From contig CAVOXT010000001.1 of NCBI GenBank assembly GCA_963700495.1, positions 186,001-250,000 on the forward strand: a stretch of 64,000 nucleotides of DNA, in the 5' to 3' direction. The stretch is from JACCTU01 sp963700495 (lineage in GTDB: Bacteria > Actinomycetota > Thermoleophilia > Gaiellales > Gaiellaceae). Positions within the stretch are counted from its first letter, which is position 1. The number at the start of each line of letters is the position of its first letter. Shown piece after piece: positions 26,529-34,255 of this stretch. The notes beneath the pieces were generated by a model, which had not been told where the DNA came from, did not search any database, and worked only from the letters and a program-made list of their open reading frames with translations. Position numbers and translations under genes: made by a program.

Positions 26529-27935
26529 CTACGGCTCGATGTTCTGGTTCAGCCGGAAGAAGTTCGTCGGGTCGTATGTCCGCTTCAACCCGGCTAGGCG
26601 CTCGTACTGCCGCTCGCCATACGCTTGGCGCACCCTGTCCGCGCCCTCGTCGCCCAGGAAGTTGAGGTAGACGTGCCCGCCAGCCTGGGGCTGCAGCGCC
26701 GAGAAGAATTCGCGCGCCCAGGCGACGTGCCGCTCGCCCTCGGGGTCGTCCTCGGTCCAGACCGCATTGATGTTCACGTTGTGGGCGGCGGCGCGCTGGC
26801 TGAAGGCGGTCTCGTCCTCTCCAACGCGGGCGAGGGCGCCGCCGAGCTGGAAGACGATGCAATACGACTTCGGCGAGGTGAGCGCGGAGGCGTGCGCGAC
26901 GAGAGTGTCGATCGCCGTGTCGGTGAGCGGCGGCAGCTCGACCGACTTCCAGTAGTAGTGCCAGCCGTGCGGGACGGACGGATCGAACATCGACTGCAGC
27001 GCGGTGTACGGCTTCGGCTCGAGCAGGTCGACGATCGGGGTGCCGAACTCCTTCAGCGGTCGCACCACCTCGATCCCGTCCTCGACCGCGCCGGCGTAGC
27101 AGGCCCCGACCATCACGATCGGCTTGCCGTGCACGTCCTCGGGCAGGAAGGGGAGCGGCGGGGCAACCCGCAGGTTGAAGATCGTTGTCAGCTCATCGGG
27201 CGCCGCGGCGATGAACTCCCGGTAGAAGCGCAGCACCTCGCGGGCATCCTCGAGCGGATGGAAGATCGGTCCGGCTAGCACGATCGGCCCCACGGGGTGC
27301 AGCCGGTACTCGAACGAGGTGACGATGCCGAAGTTGCCGCCGCCGCCACGGACGCCCCAAAAGAGGTCCGGGTTCTCATCCTCGCTGGCGGTGAGAACCT
27401 CGCCGTCGGCTGTCACCAGGTCGACCGAGACCAGGTTGTCTACCGTCGCCCCGTGCTTTCGCATGAGCCAGCCGATACCGCCGCCCAAGGTGAGCCCCGC
27501 GATGCCGGTGTGCGTGACGATCCCGCCTACTGTCGCCAATCCGTGAAGCTGCGTCTCGCGGTCGAGCTCCCCCCACAGCACGCCGGCCTCCGCCCTGGCC
27601 GTCCGCGCTACCGGATCAACCCTGATCCCCTTCATCGGCGAGAGGTCGATCACGAGGCCGCCTTCGCAGAGCGCGTGACCGCCGACGCCGTGGCCGCCGG
27701 AGCGCACCGCCACCAGCAGGTCTCGCTCGCGGGCGAAGGCAACCGCGGCGACGACATCGGCGACTCCCGTGCAGCGGGCGATGCAGGCGGGGCGGCGGTC
27801 GATCGCTCCGTTCCAGATCGCGCGCGCGGCGTCGTAGCCCGGGTCGGCGGGCAGGATCACCGGGCCGCGAACGCCCGCGCGCAGGCGCTCGACTTTGATC
27901 GTCGGTGCCTCCGATATCGGCGTCCGGGTAGCCAT
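26529..27935 (-). CDS. FAD-linked oxidase with BBE-type C-terminus
   Basis: 468 residues of the vanillyl-alcohol-oxidase/berberine-bridge family. The FAD-attaching His82 is in VRSGGHGVGGHAL, followed by DLSPMKGIRVDP and TVGGIVTHTGIAGLTLGGGI. The Cys of bicovalent relatives is replaced by Thr/His here, so a single covalent link is expected. The BBE C-terminus YERLAGLKRTYDPTNFFRLN is complete. It oxidises an unknown sugar, alcohol or alkaloid-like compound with oxygen. Divergent from the HxlR regulator, separated by 104 bases containing an inverted repeat, which suggests control by that regulator. Confidence 0.92.
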   Translation of the reverse strand: MATRTPISEAPTIKVERLRAGVRGPVILPADPGYDAARAIWNGAIDRRPACIARCTGVADVVAAVAFARERDLLVAVRSGGHGVGGHALCEGGLVIDLSPMKGIRVDPVARTARAEAGVLWGELDRETQLHGLATVGGIVTHTGIAGLTLGGGIGWLMRKHGATVDNLVSVDLVTADGEVLTASEDENPDLFWGVRGGGGNFGIVTSFEYRLHPVGPIVLAGPIFHPLEDAREVLRFYREFIAAAPDELTTIFNLRVAPPLPFLPEDVHGKPIVMVGACYAGAVEDGIEVVRPLKEFGTPIVDLLEPKPYTALQSMFDPSVPHGWHYYWKSVELPPLTDTAIDTLVAHASALTSPKSYCIVFQLGGALARVGEDETAFSQRAAAHNVNINAVWTEDDPEGERHVAWAREFFSALQPQAGGHVYLNFLGDEGADRVRQAYGERQYERLAGLKRTYDPTNFFRLNQNIEP

Positions 27936-27980
27936 GCCGGCACCGTAGGCTCGCCGGCTCCTGCTGACTAGTACTACTTT

Positions 27981-27996
27981 CGAACCAACCGGTTCG
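27981..27996. promoter_or_regulatory. Candidate operator between FAD oxidase and HxlR genes
   Basis: CGAACC-AACC-GGTTCG is a perfect 6-bp inverted repeat in the divergent intergenic region. Spacing differs from the SOS box (six bases between CGAAC and GTTCG). It is a likely site for the adjacent HxlR protein, by position only. Confidence 0.5.
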
Positions 27997-28039
27997 AGTA
28001 ACAGACCTGTGCCCGATCCGCGGCTAGCATGGTGGCGCG

Positions 28040-28774
28040 ATGCGCAGCTACGCGCAGTACTGTCCCGTCGCGAAGGCTACCGAGATCCTCGGCGACCGCT
28101 GGACGCTTCTGATCGTGCGCGAGATGCTGGGCGGCGCGAGCGGTTTCAACGAGCTGCAACGCGGCCTCCCAGGGATCTCGCGCTCGGTCCTCACCGACCG
28201 CATGCGCGCGCTCGAGCGGGCCGAGGTCATCGAGCGCAGGACAGGCCCCAAGGGGCGCACCCTCGAATACCGCCTCACGCCCGCCGGCCGTGATCTCCAG
28301 CCGGTCGTGCAGGCGATCGGCGAGTGGGGCGCGACCTGGTCGTTCACCGAGCCGCGCCCCGAGGAACTCGATCCCGACCTGTTGATCGTCTGGATGGCCC
28401 GCCACGTCGATCGCCAGCGGCTCCCACCCAACCGAACCGTGGTTAAGTTCGACTTTCGCGACCCCAAGCGGCGCTACTGGATGGTCCTTGAGCCCTCCGA
28501 GGTCTCAGTCTGCCTCCAGCATCCCGGCTTCGACGTCGACCTCGAGGTCACCGTCGACACCACCACGCTCTACCGCGTCTACCTGGGACGGGCCGAGCTC
28601 GGCGGCGCGATTCGAGCCGGCAAGCTGACGATGAGCGGCCCGCGCACGCTGCAACGCGGGCTCGGGCAGTGGTTCACCTGGAGCGCGTTCGCCTCAGCCA
28701 GCCGCCTGGCGGAGGAGCGCCGCACAGTGGCCTCGCGCCTCGCCAGCCCTCATCGCGTACGAATCGCCGAATGA
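28040..28774 (+). CDS. HxlR-family transcriptional regulator with SCP2-like C-terminus
   Basis: 244 residues, longer than plain HxlR proteins (about 110). Residues 1-100 are the HxlR winged helix: YCPVAKATEILGDRWTLLIV, GASGFNELQRGLPGISRSVL, LTDRMRALERAEVIER. The C-terminal 140 residues (VVKFDFRDPKRRYWMVLEPS and onwards) resemble sterol-carrier/SCP2-like domains that bind small hydrophobic ligands, as in other two-domain HxlR proteins. It probably senses a ligand and controls the divergent FAD oxidase gene. ATG 28040. Confidence 0.88.
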   Translation: MRSYAQYCPVAKATEILGDRWTLLIVREMLGGASGFNELQRGLPGISRSVLTDRMRALERAEVIERRTGPKGRTLEYRLTPAGRDLQPVVQAIGEWGATWSFTEPRPEELDPDLLIVWMARHVDRQRLPPNRTVVKFDFRDPKRRYWMVLEPSEVSVCLQHPGFDVDLEVTVDTTTLYRVYLGRAELGGAIRAGKLTMSGPRTLQRGLGQWFTWSAFASASRLAEERRTVASRLASPHRVRIAE

Positions 28775-29048
28775 CGGCGATCCAGGCGCTGCACCACGAT
28801 GGGTGCAACCGTCACGCCTGCTATCGCGTGATAACGGGAGCGCACCCGCGTCACGCGAGCGCTCCCCCAAGGGACGACACGCGATCGTCCGGCGCCGGCG
28901 TCGAACTCGCGCCCGCTCTCCCGAAGCGCGTCCACCCATACGTGCGCGAACTTCCGAGCCAGCCCACTTTGGCGATTCAACCGGCACCCTAAGCTGCGAG
29001 GTCGGGGTGGGGGTGCCGTTGGCGTTCCTGGCAACGGCAACAGAGGCC

Positions 29049-29070
29049 GTGCATCACCGGTGCATCACGA
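29049..29070 (+). repeat. 22-bp direct repeat, copy 2
   Basis: Exact copy of 26401-26422, in the same orientation, about 2.65 kb further on. Confidence 0.7.
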
Positions 29071-29164
29071 GCACGGCGTTTGGCGGCCTTCCGCGGGATC
29101 GCGGATCGACGCGAAACCGGCTGGTTAAGCCAAATCCGCCGGCCGGACGACTCGTGGGGCGAAG

Positions 29165-29189
29165 AATCCGGCTTACAGGCCTGCTACAG
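29165..29189 (+). repeat. rnpB 3' tail, right copy (att-like)
   Basis: AATCCGGCTTACAGGCCTGC plus TACAG, 23 of 25 bases identical to the rnpB end at 26328-26352, in the same orientation. It has no rnpB body in front of it. A duplicated 3' end of a structural RNA gene is the usual footprint of a site-specific integrated element. Confidence 0.65.
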
Positions 29190-29218
29190 AAAAAGCCCGG
29201 CTAATCAGGGCCTTTTCT
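29190..29218 (+). terminator. Terminator-like hairpin after the displaced rnpB tail
   Basis: AAAAAGCCC pairs imperfectly with GGGCCTTTT around loop GGCTAATCA; it parallels the terminator after the true rnpB. Confidence 0.55.
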
Positions 29219-29307
29219 ATGCCCGCCGTTTTCACCGGAGCAGCGCTCTCGATCCGGCGCGCGCCTGCCAGGGGCTCAGGCGGCGCGCCGGATCGTGGGC
29301 GTCGGCT

Positions 29308-29907
29308 CTAGTTGATGCTGACCACGCTTCCGCGGATGGACATCGCGCCGCTCGAGTGGATCGACGCTGTGCCGGTGCTTCGCTGGGTGAGATCGCTCCC
29401 GGTGATCTGAATGAAGGTTCCACCTGGCTGACCGAGCACGATCCCTGTGTCCGAGACACTGATCGAGAACTGGCCGTTGGGACTCGTGAAGGAGCCCGTG
29501 AACGACTGCCCGTCCGCGCCGTCTTGTCCGTTCGTGCCGTCTTGCCCATTCGCTCCGCTGCAGACATATGCGGTCGAGCCACTCGAGTCGGTGATCGCCG
29601 CCCCGCCGGCAGGACAGTTCGCGTTGCCGGCGTCCAGCTGTGCCACCGTGGGGCTGACGCCATTCGCGCCGTTCGCTCCGGGATCGCCTCTCAGTCCCTT
29701 CTGGTTCCAGTTGATCGGAACCTCGAGACCGTTCAGGCACCTCTCGTTCCTGCTGGTGTCGATCACGCGGAGGACTCCGCCGACCTTCCCGTAGCAGCCG
29801 GAGATCACACCGTCGCCGTCCGGGATAGCCGCCCAGGCGACACCACCCGCAAGCGCGCTCGCAGCCAGCGCCCCCGCAACCGCTGCGAACAGATCGCGTC
29901 GCTTCAT
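29308..29907 (-). CDS. Secreted collagen-like surface protein
   Basis: 199 residues from ATG 29907, which has GGGAGAGATGAG just upstream. A signal peptide (KRRDLFAAVAGALAASALAG) is followed by the actinobacterial head motif AIPDGDGVISGCYGKVGG... with ERCLNGLEVPINWNQKGLRG. A short Gly-X-Y stretch follows (GDPGANGANG and later GANGQDGTNGQDGADGQ). The C-terminus (FSISVSDTGIVLGQPGGTFI, then ITGSDLTQRSTGTASIHSSG) has the regular short-strand pattern of gp5/VgrG-type triple-stranded beta-helices. Two cysteines in the head may pair. I infer a trimeric surface fibre. Further upstream in-frame residues are non-coding. Confidence 0.8.
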   Translation of the reverse strand: MKRRDLFAAVAGALAASALAGGVAWAAIPDGDGVISGCYGKVGGVLRVIDTSRNERCLNGLEVPINWNQKGLRGDPGANGANGVSPTVAQLDAGNANCPAGGAAITDSSGSTAYVCSGANGQDGTNGQDGADGQSFTGSFTSPNGQFSISVSDTGIVLGQPGGTFIQITGSDLTQRSTGTASIHSSGAMSIRGSVVSIN

Positions 29908-30046
29908 CTCATCTCTCCCTTCGCCGGGAGCGCCTTGTCCGGCGCTCGGTGCGCGGAATTTCGACGATCGGCGCGACTGTTGCAAGGCTCCGTACCGTGG
30001 CGCGGATCGTCCACATTTCGACGGCCGCCCGTCGCCCTTCGAACAT

Positions 30047-30062
30047 TCATCGGCGACGATGA
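30047..30062. promoter_or_regulatory. ArsR/SmtB-type operator candidate
   Basis: TCATCG-GCGA-CGATGA is a 6-bp inverted repeat. TTCATCG half-sites are typical of ArsR-type metal-sensor operators, and a truncated arsR lies just downstream. Confidence 0.45.
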
Positions 30063-30069
30063 TCGCCGC

Positions 30070-30153
30070 GTGGATTCGATCCTCGACGCGATCGGCAACA
30101 CGCCGTGTTCCGCCTACGCTGCTGGTGCGCGAGCACGGGAACGTAGTTGCTGA
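30070..30153 (+). pseudogene. Fragment resembling the start of cysteine synthase
   Basis: From GTG 30070 the reading gives VDSILDAIGNTP, which is the canonical N-terminus of CysK/CBS enzymes. It then turns into unrelated residues and stops at 30153. Only about 12 residues of the roughly 300 are left, so this is debris. Confidence 0.5.
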
Positions 30154-30159
30154 CCGAGC

Positions 30160-30357
30160 CTGATCCAGGCGCAGCCGGGCGCCGAGGCGTGCGTGTGCCA
30201 CCTCGTCGAGCCGCTCGGTCTGGCCCAGCCGACTGTCAGCCACCATCTCAAGGTGCTGCTCGACGTCGGCCTCGTCGAGCGGGAGCAGCGTGGCAGCTGG
30301 GCGTACTTCCGCGTGCTGCCCGACGCGCTCGCAGGCCTGCGCGAGCTGCTCGCCTAA
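30160..30357 (+). pseudogene. Truncated ArsR-family metalloregulator
   Basis: 65 residues of an ArsR winged helix: IQAQPGAEACVCHLVEPLGL with the arsenic-type CVC metal site, recognition helix LAQPTVSHHLKVLLDVGLVE, and the wing REQRGSWAYFRVLPDALAGL ending in TAA. The first helix (usually ADPTRLRIL) is gone: the codons just upstream run into an in-frame TGA (30151-30153) after a residual GCTGACC. A normal start codon is missing, so it is probably dead. Confidence 0.7.
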
Positions 30358-30360
30358 CCC

Positions 30361-31746
30361 CTAGGCGCGAAGCGCGACCTCGACGGTCGTCCCGATGCCC
30401 GGACGAGAGCGCACGGACGCCGCGCCCGCGATGCTCGCCGCGCGCTCGCGGATGTTGCGCAGCCCCTGGCCGGCTTCTGGCTGCTCCTCCTCGAAGCCGG
30501 TGCCGTCGTCGGTGACCGTCACGAGCCGCTGGCCCTCACGGGACCAGATCCGGACGTCGGCACTCTGCGCACTCGCGTGCTTGCGGACGTTCGCGAGTCC
30601 TTCCTGCACAATGCGAAACACCTCGATCTGCTCATCGGGCGCGAGTTCCACGCGCGGGTCGATCTCGATGTCGACCTCGAGTGCGCCGTCCGCCGTGAGG
30701 AATTCGACATACCTGCGCAGCGCCGCGTCGAACGGCGCGCTGCCCCCCGCGGACGACAGGGCCAGGACGGCGAACCGCGCTTCCTGCTGGGCGGAGATCG
30801 CGAGCTCCTTGATCCGGGCGATCGCCTCCGGACCCGCTTCGCCGTGTTCGAGCATGCTCGCATGGGTCGCGAGTGCAAACAGGTACTGCGCGAGGCCGTC
30901 ATGGATTTCCCGCGCCACGCGCGCTCGCTCCTCGGCGACGGCACGGCCGAACTCCGCCGCGCTGATCGCCCTCCAGACGCCGACGAGCAGGACCCCGGAC
31001 GCGATGATGCGCAGGAAGTCGCCCATCGAGACGGCCGTGCTCGGCAGGAGCGGCGTGAAGACCCGGTAGAGCGCCGAGAAGAGCGTCAGCGTTGCCGCCG
31101 ACGCGAGCCAGCGGTCGAGATCGGCGCCCTCGTTGCGGAAGCGGAGACCGAAGCCGATCAGCGCAACGAGGCTGAGCAACGCCTCCAGCGAGAGTGCCGT
31201 GACGAGAAGTGCCGGCGCATCTGGTTGGGTCGGCCCGGCCGTGAGCGCCGGCAGATGTGGGCCGAGCCATCGGAGCGTCACCCAGAGTCCCGCGAGCAAC
31301 GTCAGCAGCACCGCGACCGAGTTCCCGAGCGCGCGCTGCCTGGCGACGATCGTCCCCCGCGCGAACGGCGCGGCCGCTATCAGAGCGGTTGCCAGCAGCG
31401 CGCCGAAGATCGCCGCCCAGCCCTCGACCCGTGCAGGCAACGGGTCGTCGAGCACGGGCACGATCTCGAAGACCAGCGTCGCGGCCGCGGCGACGAAGAA
31501 CCCGCAGGAGAGCAGGAGGTCGAACCGCCGGCCCTCGACCGCGAAGCGGATCCCGGCCAGGACGGCGACGATCCCGCCGGCGAGCGCGATCGCGGTGTCG
31601 AGCACGAGCCCGAGCGCCGGCGCCTCCCAGGCGTGCTTCAGCGTCTCGTAGTCGACGAACAGCGCCAGCGCAGCCCCGAGGAGCCCGAAGAGCAGGATCT
31701 CTCCTGAGAGCCAGCCCTCGTAGGTATTGGATTCCTGGCGTTGCAT
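30361..31746 (-). CDS. Sensor histidine kinase, NarL/HisKA_3 type
   Basis: 461 residues. The N-terminal 265 residues contain about eight hydrophobic segments and no large extracellular loop, so the signal is probably sensed in or near the membrane. The phosphoacceptor His282 is in the HisKA_3 motif VAREIHDGLAQYLFALATHA. The ATPase domain has the N box EGLANVRKHASAQS, the G1 motif VTDDGTGFE and the G2 motif GQGLRNIRERA. Divergent from the response regulator that it surely phosphorylates, 31 bases away. No third component is adjacent. Confidence 0.93.
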   Translation of the reverse strand: MQRQESNTYEGWLSGEILLFGLLGAALALFVDYETLKHAWEAPALGLVLDTAIALAGGIVAVLAGIRFAVEGRRFDLLLSCGFFVAAAATLVFEIVPVLDDPLPARVEGWAAIFGALLATALIAAAPFARGTIVARQRALGNSVAVLLTLLAGLWVTLRWLGPHLPALTAGPTQPDAPALLVTALSLEALLSLVALIGFGLRFRNEGADLDRWLASAATLTLFSALYRVFTPLLPSTAVSMGDFLRIIASGVLLVGVWRAISAAEFGRAVAEERARVAREIHDGLAQYLFALATHASMLEHGEAGPEAIARIKELAISAQQEARFAVLALSSAGGSAPFDAALRRYVEFLTADGALEVDIEIDPRVELAPDEQIEVFRIVQEGLANVRKHASAQSADVRIWSREGQRLVTVTDDGTGFEEEQPEAGQGLRNIRERAASIAGAASVRSRPGIGTTVEVALRA

Positions 31747-31755
31747 CTCCCTCTA

Positions 31756-31779
31756 ATCGGCAGGCGACCTCCTGCCGAT
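31756..31779. promoter_or_regulatory. Inverted repeat between kinase and regulator genes
   Basis: ATCGGCAGG (31756-31764) and CCTGCCGAT (31771-31779) form a perfect 9-bp inverted repeat with spacer CGACCT. It fills the whole divergent gap and reaches the first possible ATG of the regulator, so it may be the regulator's own operator. Confidence 0.55.
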
Positions 31780-32434
31780 GAGCCTTGTGATGAACCCGCG
31801 TGTCCTGCTCGTCGACGACCACCCGCTGACACGGGAGGCTCTCGCCACGCTGCTCTCCGGGAACGGCTTCGAGGTCGTCGGCCAGGCCGCCGACGGCGAG
31901 GAGGCGATCGAGCTCGCAGGTCAGCTCCGGCCGGACCTCGTCCTGCTGGATCTGTCCATGCCCGGGCTCGACGGCCTGGGGGCCCTGCCGAGGCTTCGCG
32001 ACGCGGCACCGGAGGCCGAGGTGATCGTCCTGACCGCCTCCGGAACGGAGGCGAATCTGCTCGCCGCGATCCGGGCCGGCGCCGCGGGCTACCTGCTCAA
32101 GAGCGAGCCGCCGGACCGGATCGTCGAGTTCCTGCGCGGCGTCGTCCGCGGCGAAGCAGCGCTCTCAGGCGAGGTTGCACGCCGTCTGGTCGATCAGGTG
32201 CGCAACGGGAACCACCGAGGCGGCGGCATCCCGGACTCCATCGCAGCAGCGTTGAGCGCGCGCGAGGTCGAAGTGCTCCTTCTGCTCGACGAGCACCTTG
32301 GGACGGACGACATCGCCAAGCGCCTCTTCATCTCCGAGCACACCGTCCGCTCGCACGTGAAGAGCTTGCTTCACAAGCTGAACGTCTCGTCGCGCCGCAA
32401 CGCGCTCGAGGTGCTCGCGGTCGCCCGCCGTTAG
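31778..32434 (+). CDS. Response regulator, NarL/FixJ family
   Basis: 218 residues. The receiver has VLLVDDHPLTREAL, phosphoacceptor Asp58 in LVLLDLSMPGLDG and Lys108 in GAAGYLLKSE. The C-terminal LuxR-type HTH reads LSAREVEVLLLLDEHLGTDD followed by IAKRLFISEHTVRSHVKSLL. Starts at ATG 31778 and 31790 are both possible; 31790 would free the inverted repeat from the coding region and gives the usual short N-terminus MNPRVLLVDD. It pairs with the divergent kinase. Confidence 0.93.
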   Translation: MSLVMNPRVLLVDDHPLTREALATLLSGNGFEVVGQAADGEEAIELAGQLRPDLVLLDLSMPGLDGLGALPRLRDAAPEAEVIVLTASGTEANLLAAIRAGAAGYLLKSEPPDRIVEFLRGVVRGEAALSGEVARRLVDQVRNGNHRGGGIPDSIAAALSAREVEVLLLLDEHLGTDDIAKRLFISEHTVRSHVKSLLHKLNVSSRRNALEVLAVARR

Positions 32435-32441
32435 GCGGAGA

Positions 32442-32458
32442 TCCCCCACCGTGGGGGA
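32442..32458. other. GC hairpin after the response regulator
   Basis: TCCCCCA (32442-32448) pairs with TGGGGGA (32452-32458). There is no T-run, so termination here is doubtful; the better terminator is at 32552. Confidence 0.4.
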
Positions 32459-32542
32459 CGCGCTTCACCCACGGAGGGTCGCGACTCATCGGTCTTGCCT
32501 GACGACACTGAGAGCAGGCTTTCCTGGAGTGGCATCCTTGAG

Positions 32543-33425
32543 TTACGAGTTACGGCCGGCGTTCGCGCCGGCCGTTGCTTTTTCCGAGAAGCCTTCGAGC
32601 GCAGCACCGACGAGCCCCGGCAGCGTTGCGAGGTTGTAGCCCCCCTCGAGCACGGCCGCGACCCGCGGGGCGTACTTCAGCGACCGGCGCGCCATCTCCC
32701 GGAACCCGTTCTCGCTCACGCGCATCCACGCGAGCGGATCGTCCTCGTGCGCGTCGAAGCCGGCGGAGACGAGCAGGAGCTCCGGGTCGAAGTGTGCGAG
32801 CGCCGGCTCGATCAGCCGGTCGAGCGCGTGCAGGTACTCCACGTCGCCGGCGCCTCCGCCGAGCGGAATGTTCAGAACAGTGTCGCTCTGCTCGTCGGGC
32901 CCGCCGGTGCCGGGATAGAACGGCCACTGGTGGATCGACGCGAAGAAGACGGTCGGGTCGTCCCAGAAGATGGCCTGCGTCCCGTTGCCGTGGTGGACGT
33001 CCCAGTCGAGGATCGCGACCCGTGACAGTCCGAGCTCGGCCTGTGCCCACCGCGCGGCGATCGCGACGTTGTTGAACAGACAGAAGCCCATTGCGCGGTC
33101 GGCGAGCGCATGGTGCCCCGGCGGCCGGACGAAAGCGAACGAGCCCTGCGCGGCCGCCTCGATCGCGGACCCTGCCGCGAGCATTGCCGCCTCGTACGAA
33201 CTGGCGCCGGCGACCGTATCTCCGTCGAGCCACGTCTCGTCCTCGACGAGCTCGAGCCGCTCGAGGTGCTCCAGGGTGTGGCAACGGAGGACGTCCTCCC
33301 GGCGCGCGGGCCGCACCTTCGGTCCACTCGAAGCGCTCGAGCAGGATGCGCAGCCGCTCCGGCGACTCCGGGTGATGCAAGGTGGGGTGGAGCCGCGCGA
33401 GGTCGGCGTGTGAGACGACGTTCAC
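32543..33425 (-). CDS. Class II-type histone deacetylase-like deacetylase, frameshifted
   Basis: About 294 residues from GTG 33425. Zinc and catalytic motifs are VRPPGHHALADRAMGFCLFN, ILDWDVHHGNGTQAIFW, FFASIHQWPFYPGTG and the C-terminal LEGGYNLATL. Bacterial members deacetylate small acetyl-amines, polyamines or proteins. The first 35 residues (VNVVSHADLARLHPTLHHPE) join to the rest by a frame change near 33325, where GAAGGTG seems to lack one A (expected EWTEKVRPARRED). The GTG overlaps the TGA of the upstream exonuclease gene (GTGA). The last codons coincide with a strong terminator hairpin for the opposite strand. Confidence 0.9.
32552..32583 (+). terminator. Terminator for the response regulator
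   Basis: ACGGCCGGCG (32552-32561) and CGCCGGCCGT (32566-32575) form a perfect 10-bp stem with a TTCG tetraloop, followed by TGCTTTTT. It lies inside the last codons of the convergent deacetylase gene. Confidence 0.85.
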
Positions 33426-34255
33426 GCCGCGCGCGCGGCGAGGCGGTCGCCGAGCTGGGTCAGGCCCCACTGCTTGACAGTGGCGGACGCCTCCGCCCAC
33501 GTTGGCATCTGGTCTCTGAGGGGAGGGAGAGGAGCAGAGGCGTCCACGGTTGCGATTCGTCGGAACAGCCGCAACTCCTCCGCCTGAGCGGCGAAGCGCC
33601 CGTCCTCGAGGGCGGCCTCGAGCGACCCGTACTGCTCGAGCAGGGACGCCGCTGTCTTCGGACCGACCCCCTTTGCGCCGGGCAGTCGGTCGGATGGATC
33701 GCCGCGGAGCGCGATGAAGTCGGGCACCTGCTCGGGCTCGACGCCGTAACGCTCGCGCACCTCGGCCGGGCCGATGCGTGCAAGTTCGCTGACGCCGCGG
33801 ATCGGCTGGAGGATCGTCGTCAACTCGCTCACGAGCTGGAACAGATCGCGGTCGGAGGTCGCGACCACAACGCTCCTCTGCTCCTTCTCCTCTGCGGCGA
33901 CAACCGCACCGAGGAAGTCGTCGGCTTCGTATCCGGGCGCCTTCGCGTGCGCGAAGCCGAGCGCGTCGACGAGCTGCGGCAGCAGATCGAGCTGCTCCAT
34001 CAGATCGTCCGGGAACTCGCGCCCCGACTGGTAGGCCGGGAACGCCTCGTGCCGGTAGGTGGGGACGTCGAGCGAGTCGAACCCGACGAGCACGCTTCGC
34101 GGCTGCACCTGATCCCAGAGGCCCACGAGCATGTTCGCGAAGCCGATGATCATGTTCGCCGGACGTCCGTCGGCGCGGCGCATCTGCTTCGGCAGCGCGT
34201 GGTAGGCGCGGTGAGCGAGCGAGTCGCCGTCGACCGCAAGCAACGGTGTGCTCAC
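33422..34255 (-). CDS. 5'-3' exonuclease (PolI exonuclease/FEN-like domain)
   Basis: 277 residues corresponding to the free-standing form of the DNA polymerase I 5'-3' exonuclease domain. Acidic metal-binding residues are in LLAVDGDSLAHRAYHALP, AKAPGYEADDFLGAVV and VATSDRDLFQLV. The DNA-binding helix-hairpin-helix is DPSDRLPGAKGVGPKTAASL. It would remove flaps or RNA primers. ATG 34255 overlaps the stop of the acyltransferase gene, and its own stop overlaps the deacetylase start, so all three form one compact operon. Confidence 0.93.
   Translation of the reverse strand: MSTPLLAVDGDSLAHRAYHALPKQMRRADGRPANMIIGFANMLVGLWDQVQPRSVLVGFDSLDVPTYRHEAFPAYQSGREFPDDLMEQLDLLPQLVDALGFAHAKAPGYEADDFLGAVVAAEEKEQRSVVVATSDRDLFQLVSELTTILQPIRGVSELARIGPAEVRERYGVEPEQVPDFIALRGDPSDRLPGAKGVGPKTAASLLEQYGSLEAALEDGRFAAQAEELRLFRRIATVDASAPLPPLRDQMPTWAEASATVKQWGLTQLGDRLAARAA

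Larger units (their letters stand above)
28775..29307. other. Intergenic region with island right boundary
   Basis: No gene is credible here. The first 260 bases show nothing I can name. From 29049 the region holds the 22-bp repeat copy 2, a GGTTAAGCCAAATCC string at about 29126 and the second rnpB-tail copy with its terminator. Confidence 0.6.

Noticed and set aside
27981..27996. Second LexA box
   Set aside because: Spacing between CGAAC and GTTCG is six, not four bases, so LexA is unlikely to bind; kept as an HxlR operator candidate.
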